Positions 16,413-26,897 are shown, numbered from the stretch's first letter. The stretch is 41,415 bases of DNA from Sphingomonas sp. SRS2 (GCF_000971055.1 NZ_LARW01000116.1:1-41415), one strand, 5' to 3'. A program made the numbers and translations. The notes: a model not told the origin generated them from the letters alone.

Positions 16413-17126
16413 ATGCTCACGTCGAACACCGAATGGGAAAAGCTCGCCAAGGCCGACCCCCTGTTTCACATTGCGTCCGTCAAGGGAATGGAGGGCGGCA
16501 AATGGGAGCATGAGGCCTTCTTCGCCAAGGGCGAGACCTATGTTGGCGTCATCGACGAGTATTTCACCGGCAAGGGCTCCGCACTCGACATAGGCTGCGG
16601 TGCCGGCCGTATCTCACGCGCGTTGGCGAAGCGATTCGATCATGTGACCGGCGTCGATGTCGCTCCGACCATGGTGAAGCTGGCCAGCGAGATGTGCGCC
16701 GATGTGAAGAATGCCGAGTTCAAGGTCGGGGAAGGTGTCCGCCTTCCCGCGGCCGACCACAGCATGGATGCGGTCGTCTCTTTCCAGGTCCTGCAACATA
16801 TTGACCGTTCGGCGATCCCCGGATTGCTGCAGGAGTGCTATCGCATAAAGAAGCCGGGCGGCGTGGTTATCCTGCATATTCCTGCGCACTATGCACGTTC
16901 GTTCATTCAGCGGTGGACGCGCCTCATCCCCGCTCGCCGGTTTCTGACATTGGCCGCGATGGCGCTAGGGATCGAACCGCGCAGCCGTTTCTGGATACCT
17001 AATCAGTATCATAGCTACAGCCTGAAGACCGTCACCGGCCTTCTCAGGGCAGCCGGCTTCAAGGATATCCGAATAGTGCGGCGAGACCCCGGCAACCCGC
17101 TGACCACCCTCTACATCGCCGCATAG
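16413..17126 (+). CDS. Class I SAM-dependent methyltransferase
   Basis: A 237-residue methyltransferase of the UbiE/Methyltransf_11 type. Motif I is LDIGCGAGR (residues 58-66), the acidic residue ending the second strand is in VTGVDVAP, and the motif IV region is AVVSFQVLQHI. The C-terminal third contains a basic, hydrophobic stretch (RSFIQRWTRLIPARRF) that could contact membrane or a lipid-like substrate. The substrate is unknown. AAGGGGAA before ATG 16413 and the end of conserved sequence there fix the start; the open frame upstream is not coding-like. It is divergent from aspS and 227 bp before rnd. Confidence 0.85.
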   Translation: MLTSNTEWEKLAKADPLFHIASVKGMEGGKWEHEAFFAKGETYVGVIDEYFTGKGSALDIGCGAGRISRALAKRFDHVTGVDVAPTMVKLASEMCADVKNAEFKVGEGVRLPAADHSMDAVVSFQVLQHIDRSAIPGLLQECYRIKKPGGVVILHIPAHYARSFIQRWTRLIPARRFLTLAAMALGIEPRSRFWIPNQYHSYSLKTVTGLLRAAGFKDIRIVRRDPGNPLTTLYIAA

Positions 17127-17353
17127 TCCGGTCGGGAGGGCATGACGCCCGCGCACCTTCAAGGATGGCACTTTCTGGCCATCTGGCCAAGATCGCTCTC
17201 TACACACGACATTGGCGAACCGTTGGGCCGCGCGTGTGGAACAACCTCGTAGCATCGCGGGGCCGGCTCGGATTCCCGGCGTGGGCCCGCCCCCGCCATC
17301 AACGGAGCGCGAAGCGCTTCCACCTTGGACGATCACGTTCTATGCAGCACGCT

Positions 17354-18523
17354 ATGCATATTCACCCCTTGATTACAGACAGTGCGACGCTCGCCAATCT
17401 CTGTGCCAGACTCTCGAACTCACCTTTCGTCACGGTCGACACCGAATTCATGCGCGAGAGCACCTATTGGCCGGATCTCTGCCTGATCCAGATCGCCAAT
17501 AGCGAGGAAGCCGCCGCGATCGACCCGAAGGCCAGGGATATCGATCTGAAGCCCCTGCTCGACCTGATGACCGAGAATGACGAGGTGCTGAAGGTTTTCC
17601 ACGCGGGTGGGCAGGATCTCGAAATCGTCCACAACCTGACCGGCAAGACCCCCTATCCGTTGTTCGACACCCAGGTGGCGGCGATGGCGATGGGGCTCGG
17701 CGAGCAAATCGGCTATTCGAACCTGGTCGAGACGCTGATCGGCGAGAAGCTCGACAAGGGTGCCCGCTTTACCGATTGGGCGCGCCGCCCACTCGACAAG
17801 CGGCAGATCGACTATGCGATCGGCGACGTCACCTATCTCGCCGAACTCTTTCCGAAAATGCTGGAGAGGCTGCGCAAGACGGGGCGCGGCGGCTGGCTCG
17901 ACAATGAGATGGAGCGCCTCGGCGATCCCGCCAGCTATGCCAACTTGCCCGAGCTCGCCTGGACGCGCATCCGCATGCCCAGCCGTAAGCCCGAGGTGCT
18001 GGGCCGCCTCAAGGCCATCGCCGCCTGGCGCGAGCGCGAGGCCCGGTCGAAGAACCTGCCGCGCGGCCGCATCGCCAAGGACGAGACGATCGCCGACATG
18101 GCGTCGCATCCGCCGCGCGAGCAGAGCGATCTCGCTCGCGTGCGCGGCCTCTCGCCAAACTGGGCGCAAAACGACATCGGCGCGCGGCTGATGAATGCCA
18201 TCGCCGAGGCGCAACCGCTGAGCGAGGCGGAGATGCCGCCACGCGAGGACCGCAAGCCGGGTCTGGGTAAGGAGGGCGCGCTGATCGCCGACCTCCTCAA
18301 GCTGCTGCTCAAGGTCCGCTCGCGCGATGCCGATGTCGCCCCGCGCCTGATCGCGCGCGCCGACGATCTCGAGCTGCTCGCCGCCGGGGTGCGCGATCTG
18401 CCGCTGCTCACGGGTTGGCGCAACGACATCTTCGGCAAGGATGCCCTGGCGCTGGTCGAAGGCCGGCTGGCGTTCAGCGTCCGCAACGGCAAGATGGTGA
18501 TGTCGGCACTGGAGGCCGAGTAG
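17354..18523 (+). CDS. rnd: Ribonuclease D
   Basis: A 389-residue RNase D. The DEDDy exonuclease residues are all present: Asp29 and Glu31 (VDTEF), Asp88 (AGGQDLE), and Tyr154 with Asp158 (YAIGDVTY). An HRDC domain follows (about 210-290). It trims the 3' ends of tRNA precursors and other small RNAs. ATG 17354 (MHIHPLITD) fits the family start best; ATG 17342 in the same frame would add four residues, and no clear ribosome-binding site decides between them. It converges on the acyltransferase gene with a 38-bp gap. Confidence 0.94.
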   Translation: MHIHPLITDSATLANLCARLSNSPFVTVDTEFMRESTYWPDLCLIQIANSEEAAAIDPKARDIDLKPLLDLMTENDEVLKVFHAGGQDLEIVHNLTGKTPYPLFDTQVAAMAMGLGEQIGYSNLVETLIGEKLDKGARFTDWARRPLDKRQIDYAIGDVTYLAELFPKMLERLRKTGRGGWLDNEMERLGDPASYANLPELAWTRIRMPSRKPEVLGRLKAIAAWREREARSKNLPRGRIAKDETIADMASHPPREQSDLARVRGLSPNWAQNDIGARLMNAIAEAQPLSEAEMPPREDRKPGLGKEGALIADLLKLLLKVRSRDADVAPRLIARADDLELLAAGVRDLPLLTGWRNDIFGKDALALVEGRLAFSVRNGKMVMSALEAE

Positions 18524-18561
18524 CCCCACCACCTCGCTACGGTCAGACCCTCATCGAAACG

Positions 18562-20457
18562 TCACACCTTCCTGTTCGCCAGGAGGTAGCGCGCGCCGGC
18601 GATGCTCAGATGGGCATGGTCGAAATACAGCACGCCGGGGCCGGGCATATAGGCCGGGCATAGGCTCTCGCTGCACAGTCGCTGCGACGGCACGATCCGC
18701 GTGGCCCCGGTCGCTCGCGCGATCCGGTCGAGCCGCGCCGACACCATCGCGTCATGACGGTCGAAATCGGATCGTAGCTGGCCAAAGCTTGCGGGATCGC
18801 CGCCGCGCAGCCGCTCCATCGCCAGCGCGGTCGGCGCGACAAAGGGCATGCGCGGGATCGAATAGACCAGCGTCACCGCCTTGCCTGCCGCATGAAGCGC
18901 CCTTGCGGATCGCTCGACGCCGTCGAGCAGCGCCATTTGCTGCCGCGGCGAATCAACCATGAAGCCCTGATAATTCACCACCAGGACGATCTCGCGCAGG
19001 CGCCGGTCCGCTCGCAGCTCGTCGAGGCGGGCATCGTTATAGGCGACACAGGCGGGTCGATGCGGCGCGGTATAGCCGAGCGACGGTGGACAGCCCGACG
19101 CGGTAATCTGAAGCACCGAACGTTTCTCCGGCGCGAGCTTCTCCCCCATCGCCACAACCAGCTCTGCCCCGAAGCTATCGCCCCAGACCGCCACGCTCGG
19201 TGTCGCGGCCCGATCGCCAAAAGCGCACAAGCGATCATAGGCGATGACATCGTGCTCGCCCGAATGGCAGTGGGTTCGAAACCCGCTGCTGTCGCGCGCC
19301 GCCGCGACCATCGTCCGACCGAGCGGATCGAGCCGCTGGGGCAAGCCATTGCCGAGCACGACCACCGCAGCGACCGCCGCTGCCACCGCCATCGTCGCCG
19401 CACCGCCGATCAGGACCGGACGATGCGGCAGGCGCCATTGCAAAAGCGGGCGCTCGACATAGCGCCACGACGCCCAGGCCAGCGCCAGAGCGACGAGCAT
19501 CGCCGCCACGGCCTCGGCCGAGGTGAGCGGTCGCAGCACGAGATAGCGCCCGAACACGAGCGCGGGCCAGTGCCAGAGATAGAGCGAGTAGGAGAGCGAG
19601 CCGATCAGCACCAACGGCGCGAAGCCGAGCATCCGCCCCGCCACCGACTCCTTCTCCTCGCCCGCGGCGATGATCAGCGCCGCGCCGATGCAGGGCGGCA
19701 GCGCAGCCAATCCGGGAAAGGGTTGCTTCTCCGACAGCAGCAGCAGCGAACCGCCGATCAGCAGCAGCCCAAGCAGCGACAAGGCATTGCGCGCGGCATC
19801 GTTGCCAATTTTGGGATGCGCGCCGACCGCGACGATCGCGCCGATCAGCAGTTCAAACGCGCGCGGCCAGGGATAGTAGAAGGCCCGCGAGGCATCGACG
19901 CCCAGTTCGCGCACGCTCCACGCCAGCGACAGGCCCGCAGCGGTCCACAGCAGCGCCGGCAGCCAATTCGGCCGGATACGCCACATCGCCAGCAGCGCCA
20001 GCGGGAAGACGAGGTAGAACTGCTCCTCCACCGCGAGCGACCAGGTGTGGAGCAGCGGCTTGAGTTCGGCCTGCCCGTCGAAATAGCCCGAGAGATTGTA
20101 GAAGAAGATGTTCGCGAAAAAGCCGATTGTCGCGAGGCAGGTCTTCGCCAGCTCACGCAATTCCGCGGGGGGCAGGAGGATCAGGCCGAGCAGCATCGAT
20201 ACGGCCAGCATCAGATAGAGCGCGGGAAAAAGCCGCTTGATCCGGCGCACGTAGAATCCAGCTATGCTGAATCGCTCCTCGCGCAACTCCGCATGGAGAA
20301 TGCGGGTGATCAGATAGCCCGAGATGACGAAGAAGATGTCGACCCCGACAAAGCCGCCGGGCAGCAAGGCTGGAAAAGCATGAAAGAGAACAACGGGTAG
20401 CACGGCAAGCGCACGAAGACCCTGGATGTCGCGCCGGAAACGGTGCGCTTTGTCCAT
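18562..20457 (-). CDS. Membrane acyltransferase 3 with C-terminal SGNH domain (OafA-like)
   Basis: A 631-residue protein with two parts. Residues 1-360 are an acyltransferase-3 domain with about ten membrane helices, beginning RDIQGLRALAVLPVV; the conserved His26 is in LFHAF, and GVDIFFVISGYLI follows. The last 250 residues form a periplasmic SGNH-hydrolase-like domain with GDSFGAE (block I) and DHAHLS (block V, with the Asp-His pair). This fused architecture O-acetylates cell-surface polysaccharides such as O-antigen. GGGGAG six bases before ATG 20457 fixes the start. The acceptor polymer cannot be told from the window, and no polysaccharide cluster surrounds it. Confidence 0.92.
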   Translation of the reverse strand: MDKAHRFRRDIQGLRALAVLPVVLFHAFPALLPGGFVGVDIFFVISGYLITRILHAELREERFSIAGFYVRRIKRLFPALYLMLAVSMLLGLILLPPAELRELAKTCLATIGFFANIFFYNLSGYFDGQAELKPLLHTWSLAVEEQFYLVFPLALLAMWRIRPNWLPALLWTAAGLSLAWSVRELGVDASRAFYYPWPRAFELLIGAIVAVGAHPKIGNDAARNALSLLGLLLIGGSLLLLSEKQPFPGLAALPPCIGAALIIAAGEEKESVAGRMLGFAPLVLIGSLSYSLYLWHWPALVFGRYLVLRPLTSAEAVAAMLVALALAWASWRYVERPLLQWRLPHRPVLIGGAATMAVAAAVAAVVVLGNGLPQRLDPLGRTMVAAARDSSGFRTHCHSGEHDVIAYDRLCAFGDRAATPSVAVWGDSFGAELVVAMGEKLAPEKRSVLQITASGCPPSLGYTAPHRPACVAYNDARLDELRADRRLREIVLVVNYQGFMVDSPRQQMALLDGVERSARALHAAGKAVTLVYSIPRMPFVAPTALAMERLRGGDPASFGQLRSDFDRHDAMVSARLDRIARATGATRIVPSQRLCSESLCPAYMPGPGVLYFDHAHLSIAGARYLLANRKV

Positions 20458-20554
20458 AGTTGCTCCCCACAGTGGCCCTCCCTCAACAGGGTCACAGCCG
20501 CGCGCACCGCTCAAGTCACTATCGATAAAGTGCCGGAAAAACGGGAGAAATGGA

Positions 20555-22054
20555 TCAGTCTACGATGAACTGATGTCCGGCGCCGAAGGCCGACGCCAGC
20601 GTCTTGTGCCGCCGCTCGACCGACTCCCCGTAGAGGATCGCATTGTCGCGTTCGCAATGGAGTTCGAGCACTGAGCCGTTGAGCGCGAGCCGGCTACCGA
20701 CCAGCGCATCGGCGACCCCGCCTGAAAAGCGCTGGCCAAGGCGTAGCGCATAGCCCCAGCGCTCGGCGATGATGATCTCCTGCGGTGAGCAGATGCTGCT
20801 GATAACCGGCACCATCCCCTGCCCGCCAAAGCTGGTCCACAGCGCATGCGCCATCATGCCCCGACCGCGCGAATCGATCCCGACCCAATTGCCGTGCAAC
20901 GCTGTCTCGACACCGCGATCGGCGCGAAATTCCGGATGTGCGCGCCAGCCCACATCGGCGAGCAGACAGGTCGCGTGGCGGATCCGTGCGTCAGCCGGGC
21001 CCTCATGCTCGAACAGCGGTGCGATCCAGCGTTCGAGAAGATCGCCATGCTCGGGGAAGCGCCCCTGCCGGGCGCCCTCCTCGCGCGCCGAAGCGATCAG
21101 CGGGTCCTGCGCACGCTGATATTCGGACAGTTCGTCATAGAGCAGCCCTTCGCGCAGGCCGTAAGCCGAGACGATCAGCTCGCTCGACCCCAGGTTGCGG
21201 ACGACGTGGCTGAGCAGCGAAGCCGCGCTCGCCAGGGTCGGGATACGCGCACCTGACAGGCCGACCACCTCGCGCAGCCGCTTGCGATCGAGATGCGCGA
21301 GGACACGGACGAGATGCTGCGCATTTTCGGGTGGCATCCAGTAGTGATGGACGATCGGCAGCGGATAACCGGTCAGATGCATGTCGAGCCGGGCGAGCGA
21401 GCGCCACGACCCGCCGACCATGTAGAAAGGCAGCCCCTGCCCGCGTCCTTTCCATCCGGTTTTCTCGATGGTCTTGGCGACCAGTGCGCCCAGTGCGCGG
21501 GGCCCCTTCGCCTTGACCGCGCCGATGCGGAGCACGCCGAGGGGAAAGGAGCTGGTCTCCCGTACCTTGCCGTCGATGACACGCGCCAGTTCGAGACTGC
21601 CGCCACCGAGATCGCCGACGATGCCGTTGGCCTGCGGAATAGAAGCGATCACGCCGAAGCCCGCCAGCCGCCCCTCGTCATCGCCCGACAGCAGCTCCAC
21701 CGCGAGACCGAGGTCGAGCACGCGATCGATGAACAGCTTGCCATTGGCGGCGTCGCGCACCGCGGCGGTGGCAACCGTCCGCGGGTGCGGCACGCCCATC
21801 TGCTCGGACAATCGCTGGAAGCGCGCGAGCGTGGCGATCGCGCGGTCCATCGCGCCGGGGTCGAGTGCGCCATCGCGCGACACCCCCTTGCCGAGGCCCG
21901 CCATCACCTTCTCGTTGAACAACGCCGCCGGAACCCGCGCCGGGCCATCATAGATGACGAGGCGAATCGAGTTCGAGCCGATGTCGATGATCCCCATGCG
22001 GGTGTGGCCGGGCGCAGGGCTCTTGGCGCGGCGGAACATCGAGATAGCTGGCAT
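20555..22054 (-). CDS. ppx: Exopolyphosphatase, Ppx/GppA family
   Basis: A 499-residue Ppx/GppA phosphatase. The ASKHA-fold signature GIIDIGSNSIRLVIYDG begins at residue 21, and the second nucleotide/phosphate loop GDLGGGSLEL follows near residue 150; the C-terminal half is helical and HD-like as in long Ppx proteins. It degrades polyphosphate, or pppGpp in the GppA subgroup; the ppk1 gene upstream on the same strand favours Ppx. ATG 22054 has GGAA before it. The PAP2 gene lies between it and ppk1 on the opposite strand, so ppx and ppk1 are not in one simple operon. Confidence 0.92.
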   Translation of the reverse strand: MPAISMFRRAKSPAPGHTRMGIIDIGSNSIRLVIYDGPARVPAALFNEKVMAGLGKGVSRDGALDPGAMDRAIATLARFQRLSEQMGVPHPRTVATAAVRDAANGKLFIDRVLDLGLAVELLSGDDEGRLAGFGVIASIPQANGIVGDLGGGSLELARVIDGKVRETSSFPLGVLRIGAVKAKGPRALGALVAKTIEKTGWKGRGQGLPFYMVGGSWRSLARLDMHLTGYPLPIVHHYWMPPENAQHLVRVLAHLDRKRLREVVGLSGARIPTLASAASLLSHVVRNLGSSELIVSAYGLREGLLYDELSEYQRAQDPLIASAREEGARQGRFPEHGDLLERWIAPLFEHEGPADARIRHATCLLADVGWRAHPEFRADRGVETALHGNWVGIDSRGRGMMAHALWTSFGGQGMVPVISSICSPQEIIIAERWGYALRLGQRFSGGVADALVGSRLALNGSVLELHCERDNAILYGESVERRHKTLASAFGAGHQFIVD

Positions 22055-22186
22055 GATGTTCCGCTGTAGCCGATTTCGGTGGTGGATCAAACGCCGCGAG
22101 AGTCGGTTGGTGCCTCGCCGGACTTCGTCTCATCCCGCGGAAAAGCGCCGCTTGCCGCACAGCATCGCTTCATGCGACGTCATGGC

Positions 22187-22783
22187 ATGAACCGAAGTAA
22201 TTTCATGGCGCCGGTACTAGCCGCTTGCGGTTTGCTCGTCATCGTTGCCGGGCTCATGCTTTGGCTGTTCCTTCCCACGCTCGACCTCCGGCTGTTCGAA
22301 GCGGCGCGATTGGCGAGCGACGGCGGGCTGGTGATCGCCTTCACCCGGCTCGGCGGCTTTGCGGTGCTGGCGCCGGTGGCGCTCGCGGTCACGGGTTGGT
22401 TGCTCGTCCGCCGCCGAACGGCGGAGGCGATATGGCTGTTCGCGACGATCCTGTCCGGTCGATTGGCGGTCGAGGGCCTCAAGCTGCTGTTCGAACGGAC
22501 CCGTCCGCCGCTGTCCGGCCGGCTGGATATGGTGACGTCATGGAGCTTTCCCAGCGCCCATGCGGCTAACACGATGCTGACGCTGCTGGCGCTGGCCATA
22601 CTGGCGCGGCGGCCTGCCTTCCTGCCGTTCGCGGTCGCGCTGGCATGCGTGATGGGATGGACCCGCATCGCTCTCGGCGTTCACTGGCCGGGCGACGTGC
22701 TGGGCGGGCTGGGGTTCGGCATGATCTGGACCGGCCTGGCGACGCGCTGGCTACCGGAACGCGCGCACTACTCTCCCGACTGA
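22187..22783 (+). CDS. PAP2-family membrane phosphatase
   Basis: A 198-residue phosphatidic-acid phosphatase type 2 protein with about five to six membrane helices. All three signature motifs are present: K-x6-RP (Lys99 to Pro107), PSAH (122-125) and TR-x5-H-x3-D (Arg160, His166, Asp170). It may dephosphorylate undecaprenyl pyrophosphate or lipid phosphates; the substrate is not shown. The start is uncertain: ATG 22187 is the last likely start before the first helix, while ATG 22172 and GTG 22079 are in frame upstream. It lies between ppx and ppk1 on the opposite strand. Confidence 0.88.
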   Translation: MNRSNFMAPVLAACGLLVIVAGLMLWLFLPTLDLRLFEAARLASDGGLVIAFTRLGGFAVLAPVALAVTGWLLVRRRTAEAIWLFATILSGRLAVEGLKLLFERTRPPLSGRLDMVTSWSFPSAHAANTMLTLLALAILARRPAFLPFAVALACVMGWTRIALGVHWPGDVLGGLGFGMIWTGLATRWLPERAHYSPD

Positions 22784-22787
22784 ATCG

Positions 22788-22813
22788 CCATCCTGGCTTT
22801 CGCCGGTATGACG
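22788..22813 (-). repeat. Single arm of the CGTCAT repeat family
   Basis: On the minus strand this reads CGTCATACCGGCGAAAGCC and then AGGATGG, close to the arms at 14319-14345. No complementary second arm is present. It lies between the convergent PAP2 and ppk1 genes. Confidence 0.5.
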
Positions 22814-22820
22814 TGACCCG

Positions 22821-24995
22821 CTACGCCCCCCGCCGCAGCGACAGTTTCGGCACCTGCCCGCTCTGGCGCAACGCCGCCCCCCGCCCGGACAGCGACGGGT
22901 TGGTCATGAAATATCGGTGCAGGTTGAACGGACGCTTGCCCGGCACGATCCGCTCATATTCGCCATTGGGCAGCAGCTCCCAACTCTGCTCGTCGTCGAT
23001 CAGGTTGGCGACCATCACCTGATCGAGGATCTGGGCATGGACGGTCGGGTTCTCGATCGGCAGCAGATATTCGACGCGCCGGTCGAAATTGCGCGGCATC
23101 CAGTCGGCCGAGCTGATCAGCACCTTGGCGTTGCGGTTGGGCAGCGGGCCGCCATTGCCGAAGCACATCACCCGGCTATGCTCCAGGAACCGCCCGACGA
23201 CGGACTTGACCCGGATATTCTCCGACAGGCCCGGAACGCCCGGCCGCAGGCAGCATATGCCACGAATGATGAGATCGATCTCCACCCCCGCCGCGCTGGC
23301 GCGATAGAGCTTTTCGATGATCGCGGGATCGACCAGCGAGTTCATCTTCACCCAGATCGCCGCCTCGCGCCCGTCTCGGGCATGGTCGATCTCGGCATCG
23401 ATCAGCCGGCACAGCTCGTCGCGCATCCCATGGGGCGATATGGTGAGCTTCTGCAGGTCGGTCGGCTCGACATAGCCGGTGATATAGTTGAACAGCTGCG
23501 CGGCATCGTGACCCAGCCGCGGATCGGCGGTAAAGAAGCTCAGATCGGTATAGATCCGCGCCGTGATCGGGTGATAATTGCCTGTGCCGAAGTGACAGTA
23601 GGTCCGGTGGCCCTCCGCCTCGCGACGCACCACCATCGAGACTTTGGCGTGGGTCTTCCATTCGATGAAGCCATAGACGACCTGCACCCCGGCGCGCTCG
23701 AGCTGCGACGCCCACATCAGGTTCTGCTCTTCGTCGAAACGCGCTTTGAGCTCGACCACCGCCGTCACGGACTTGCCCGCCTCCGCCGCGTCGACCAGCG
23801 CGCGGATCACCGCCGACTGCTTGCCGGCGCGATAGAGCGTCTGCTTGATCGCGATGACATCGGGATCCATCGCCGCCTGGCGCAGGAAGGCGAGCACGAC
23901 GTCGAACGTTTCATAGGGATGATGGACGATGATGTCCTTCGACCGGATCGCCGCGAAGCAATCCCCGCCATGCTCGCGCACCCGCTCCGGAAAACGCGGC
24001 GCGAAGGGCGTGAACTTCAGGTCGGGACGGTCCTCGTCGACCAGTTGTTCGAGGTCGGCGATACCCAGGAAATTGCCCGATTCGGTGATGAAGGCGTGTG
24101 CGCCGCTGATCTTGTCCTTCCACAGCGGTTCGAAGGACGAAGACATGCCGCCCTCTAGTTCCAGCCGGATCACCCGACCCCGCCGCCGCCGCTTGATCGC
24201 TGTGCGGTAATAGAGAACGAGATCCTCGGCCTCTTCCTCCACCTCGATATCGCTGTCGCGGATGATACGCAGGGCCCCCTGCCCACGCACCACATAGCCG
24301 GGAAAGAGCAGCCCGGTGAATCGCCGCACCAGCGTCTCGATCGCGACATAGCGCGCGCCGTCGCCCGGCATGCGTACGAATCGCGGCAAGGTCGACGGCA
24401 CCATCAGCAGTTCGAATATCTGCTCGCCATCCGACTGCCGGGTCAGATCGAACAACAGGCTGAAACCCTTGTTCGGGATGAAGGGAAACGGATGGGCGGG
24501 ATCGAGCGCCTGTGGCGTCAGCACCGCGAAGATATGATTGCGGAAATAGGTTTCGAGCCATTCGGCGTCGCGGCCTTCGATGTCGCCTTCTTCCAGCACG
24601 ACGATGCCGACGGCGGCCAGCTCGTCATGGAGGCGATCCCAGACAAGTTGCTGATCGGCCATCAGCTGATCGGCGCGGCGGGTCGCCCCTTCGACCTGCT
24701 GGACGACGGTCAGGCCATCGGGCGACAGCGCCTCGACCCCTTCGAGCAATTGCCCCTTCAGACCAGCGAGCCTGACCATGAAGAACTCGTCGAGATTATT
24801 CCCCGAGATCGACAGAAAGCGAAGCCGTTCGAGCAAAGGATGCGCCTGGTTGCAGGCCTCGTCGAGCACACGCTGGTTGAAAGCGAGCCAGCTCAGTTCG
24901 CGGTTGAAATATCGGTCGCGCAGGGCGATCGGATCGGTCGGTGCGATGCCTCCGACCATATCTTCAACCTGCGCCGTCTGTTCGATCGATTCCAT
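22821..24995 (-). CDS. ppk1: Polyphosphate kinase 1
   Basis: A 724-residue PPK1. The N-terminal domain begins near residue 28 ([13 protein letters not shown]) and the helical head domain follows with [15 protein letters not shown]. The two PLD-like catalytic domains come after about residue 330; the phosphorylated histidine corresponds to His449 in KTHAKVSM, and [10 protein letters not shown] follows. It builds polyphosphate from ATP at the membrane. AGGT before ATG 24995 favours this over GTG 25001. It begins nine bases after the hdaA stop, so it should be co-transcribed with hdaA and the DUF2066-like gene. Confidence 0.96.
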   Translation of the reverse strand: MESIEQTAQVEDMVGGIAPTDPIALRDRYFNRELSWLAFNQRVLDEACNQAHPLLERLRFLSISGNNLDEFFMVRLAGLKGQLLEGVEALSPDGLTVVQQVEGATRRADQLMADQQLVWDRLHDELAAVGIVVLEEGDIEGRDAEWLETYFRNHIFAVLTPQALDPAHPFPFIPNKGFSLLFDLTRQSDGEQIFELLMVPSTLPRFVRMPGDGARYVAIETLVRRFTGLLFPGYVVRGQGALRIIRDSDIEVEEEAEDLVLYYRTAIKRRRRGRVIRLELEGGMSSSFEPLWKDKISGAHAFITESGNFLGIADLEQLVDEDRPDLKFTPFAPRFPERVREHGGDCFAAIRSKDIIVHHPYETFDVVLAFLRQAAMDPDVIAIKQTLYRAGKQSAVIRALVDAAEAGKSVTAVVELKARFDEEQNLMWASQLERAGVQVVYGFIEWKTHAKVSMVVRREAEGHRTYCHFGTGNYHPITARIYTDLSFFTADPRLGHDAAQLFNYITGYVEPTDLQKLTISPHGMRDELCRLIDAEIDHARDGREAAIWVKMNSLVDPAIIEKLYRASAAGVEIDLIIRGICCLRPGVPGLSENIRVKSVVGRFLEHSRVMCFGNGGPLPNRNAKVLISSADWMPRNFDRRVEYLLPIENPTVHAQILDQVMVANLIDDEQSWELLPNGEYERIVPGKRPFNLHRYFMTNPSLSGRGAALRQSGQVPKLSLRRGA

Positions 24996-25004
24996 AAGCA
25001 CCTA

Positions 25005-25628
25005 CTATAGCAGCTTATAGTTATCTTCGGTGATACCTATTGTCGCAAGGGCCTCGCGCGCAACTTTCACGCTCACCGCCTTGCGCCGCGCCAGCGCCGC
25101 CTCGTCGAGCGCATCGACGATCCGCCCAACGCCGATATAGCTGCGCTCGATCCGCGGCACGACATAGCGGATCACCTCGGCAGGCGCGGCGAGGCCGCGT
25201 GCGTTGAGCAGCTTCTCGACCAGCCCGGCCATCAGCTGCATATCGGGCTCCTCGATCGCGATATGCGGGCTCGCCAGCAGCCGCGACTTGAGATCGGGCA
25301 GCTTTATCCGCCATTTCGCGGGCGGCAGATCTGCCGCCATCAGCAATGGCTTGCGATCGGCCTGCGCCGCGTTCCAGGCGTGGAACAGCTTTTCCTCGTC
25401 CTGAGCATCGGCATTGTCGACGAAGCGGCCGCCACTCTTCGCCGCGAATATCCGCCCGAGCAGGCTCCGCCCCGATTTACGCGGGCCCGTTAGTATCGTC
25501 GCCATCACCGGCCATAGCGACCAATGTTCGAGATGCTTCACCGCGATGCGATTGGCGTCGCTGATGATGAAGTCGCGCTCGTCTTCCTCAGCCGGCCACT
25601 GGAAAGGCAGCGCGATCTGATCGGTCAT
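25005..25628 (-). CDS. hdaA: DnaA-like replication regulator HdaA
   Basis: A 207-residue protein resembling the AAA+ part of DnaA without the DNA-binding domain. It begins with a clamp-binding-like segment ([11 protein letters not shown]); QIALPF resembles the beta-clamp motif of Hda proteins. A Walker A variant is GPRKSGRS (48-55), and the C-terminal half matches the DnaA lid region (VPRIERSYIGVGRIVDALD). Hda/HdaA stimulates ATP hydrolysis by DnaA after replication starts. ATG 25628 overlaps the upstream stop as ATGA. The Walker B region is degenerate, as often in this family. Confidence 0.9.
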   Translation of the reverse strand: MTDQIALPFQWPAEEDERDFIISDANRIAVKHLEHWSLWPVMATILTGPRKSGRSLLGRIFAAKSGGRFVDNADAQDEEKLFHAWNAAQADRKPLLMAADLPPAKWRIKLPDLKSRLLASPHIAIEEPDMQLMAGLVEKLLNARGLAAPAEVIRYVVPRIERSYIGVGRIVDALDEAALARRKAVSVKVAREALATIGITEDNYKLL

Positions 25629-26836
25629 CGCGCGGGCTGGCTGCCGCGCCGGATGCGGACCCCGCCCGCGGCATCCTCGACCTGCCAGCCACGCGAGATC
25701 AGCGCCTCACGGAAGGCGGCGGGCGGACCCGAGAAGCTGACCCGGAAGATCGACGTGCCGCCGAGCGCCAAGCTGCCGGTCTGGACGGCCGTCACCCCCG
25801 CCATGCCGCGCAGCGCGGCTTCGTCGGCGCGCAGGGCAGCGGCATCCGGGGTTTCGGCCTGGACCATGATCGTCGATGTCGCCGCGACGGCGAGCTGGCT
25901 GAGCACATCCTCGATCGGCACTTCCTCGACGGGGGTCTCGATCACCAGCGATTTGTCGGCCCGGAACGCGCCTTCCTGCAACGCGCGCACATAGGCGGCG
26001 TCGATCCGCTCGATGCCGCGATCGAGCATCGCCGGCAACGCATCGCCATTTTCCGCGGTCAGCGCGAACTGGTCGATCACCGCGGCATCGGGGCCGTGCC
26101 GCGCGACGAAGCGGGCTAGTACCGGACCACCCGGCCATTGGCGGAAGAGGGTGACTTCGGGAACCACGATATCCGCCGCGCCATATTGGTCGAGCAGCAT
26201 CCGCCACCAGCCGCGCCCCGGCCGCCGCGTCTGGGCGGCGTTGAGCAACACCGGGTCGGCCCCGGTGCCCGAAACGCGGACATAATCGATCGGACTGTTG
26301 TTCGAACGAAAGCGCGCCCAGGCCTTCTGCCATTCGGTGCGCGATTCGAAACTGACCGGGGTGCCGCCGCTCCACTGGATCGGGATCACCAGCATTGGCG
26401 CGGACCGGCGCATCGCGCCCTTCACGCCCAGCAATTCGCCCGCCCGTGCGCGGTCGAACAGCACGCCGAGGGTGGCGATATAACGATTGGGGCTGATCTG
26501 CTCACGCTCGACGACGATGCCGCCGCTGATCGAATCGAGAGTCGAATCGGGCAGGCCCGGCGCATTCTCCACCGGCTTGCCGTTGACCCTCGCCCACAGC
26601 ATCTTCCAGCCCTTGCGCTGCGCCTCGCGCCAGCCGCCGCTGCGCGCCGCTTCAGCGTTGCGCGCCGCAACGTCGACCTTCACGCCAGACACTTCATAGC
26701 TGCCAGACCCATCGATCGGCGGCACGCCGCGCTCGTCGGCACGCTCCAGCTGCGCGAAGGCCAGTGCCGCCGCGAACAGCGTCACGCACAGAATCGACAG
26801 CGGTACGGGACGGAAAAGACGGTCTGCGAAGGTCAC
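25625..26836 (-). CDS. DUF2066-like periplasmic protein
   Basis: A 403-residue protein with a probable signal peptide (about residues 1-29, ending AFA). I assign it to DUF2066 tentatively, from its length, the early [13 protein letters not shown] segment that resembles the family, and its position between purM and hdaA. The C-terminal 70 residues ([26 protein letters not shown]) look like a small ferredoxin-like or HMA-like fold but have no CxxC motif. The function is unknown. There is no ATG at the mature-looking start; GTG 26836, six bases after AAGG, places the signal peptide correctly, whereas the longer frame overlaps purM. It is the first gene of the hdaA-ppk1 unit. Confidence 0.7.
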   Translation of the reverse strand: MTFADRLFRPVPLSILCVTLFAAALAFAQLERADERGVPPIDGSGSYEVSGVKVDVAARNAEAARSGGWREAQRKGWKMLWARVNGKPVENAPGLPDSTLDSISGGIVVEREQISPNRYIATLGVLFDRARAGELLGVKGAMRRSAPMLVIPIQWSGGTPVSFESRTEWQKAWARFRSNNSPIDYVRVSGTGADPVLLNAAQTRRPGRGWWRMLLDQYGAADIVVPEVTLFRQWPGGPVLARFVARHGPDAAVIDQFALTAENGDALPAMLDRGIERIDAAYVRALQEGAFRADKSLVIETPVEEVPIEDVLSQLAVAATSTIMVQAETPDAAALRADEAALRGMAGVTAVQTGSLALGGTSIFRVSFSGPPAAFREALISRGWQVEDAAGGVRIRRGSQPAR

Positions 26837-26854
26837 GATGTGCCTTTTGGCGAC

Positions 26855-26882
26855 TTGGCCGTGGAAATCCAAGTCCGATATG
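26855..26882 (+). promoter_or_regulatory. Possible purM promoter
   Basis: TTGGCC (26855-26860), a 16-bp spacer and GATATG (26877-26882) lie in the 61-bp gap between the divergent DUF2066-like and purM genes. The match is moderate; no operator is evident. Confidence 0.3.
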
Positions 26883-26897
26883 TCTAGGGCGGCGTCC

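Noticed and set aside
18892-20400. Long plus-strand open frame of about 500 codons
   Set aside because: It is antisense to the acyltransferase/SGNH gene, very rich in Arg, Gln and His, and has no recognisable motifs; typical of the shadow frame of a GC-rich gene.
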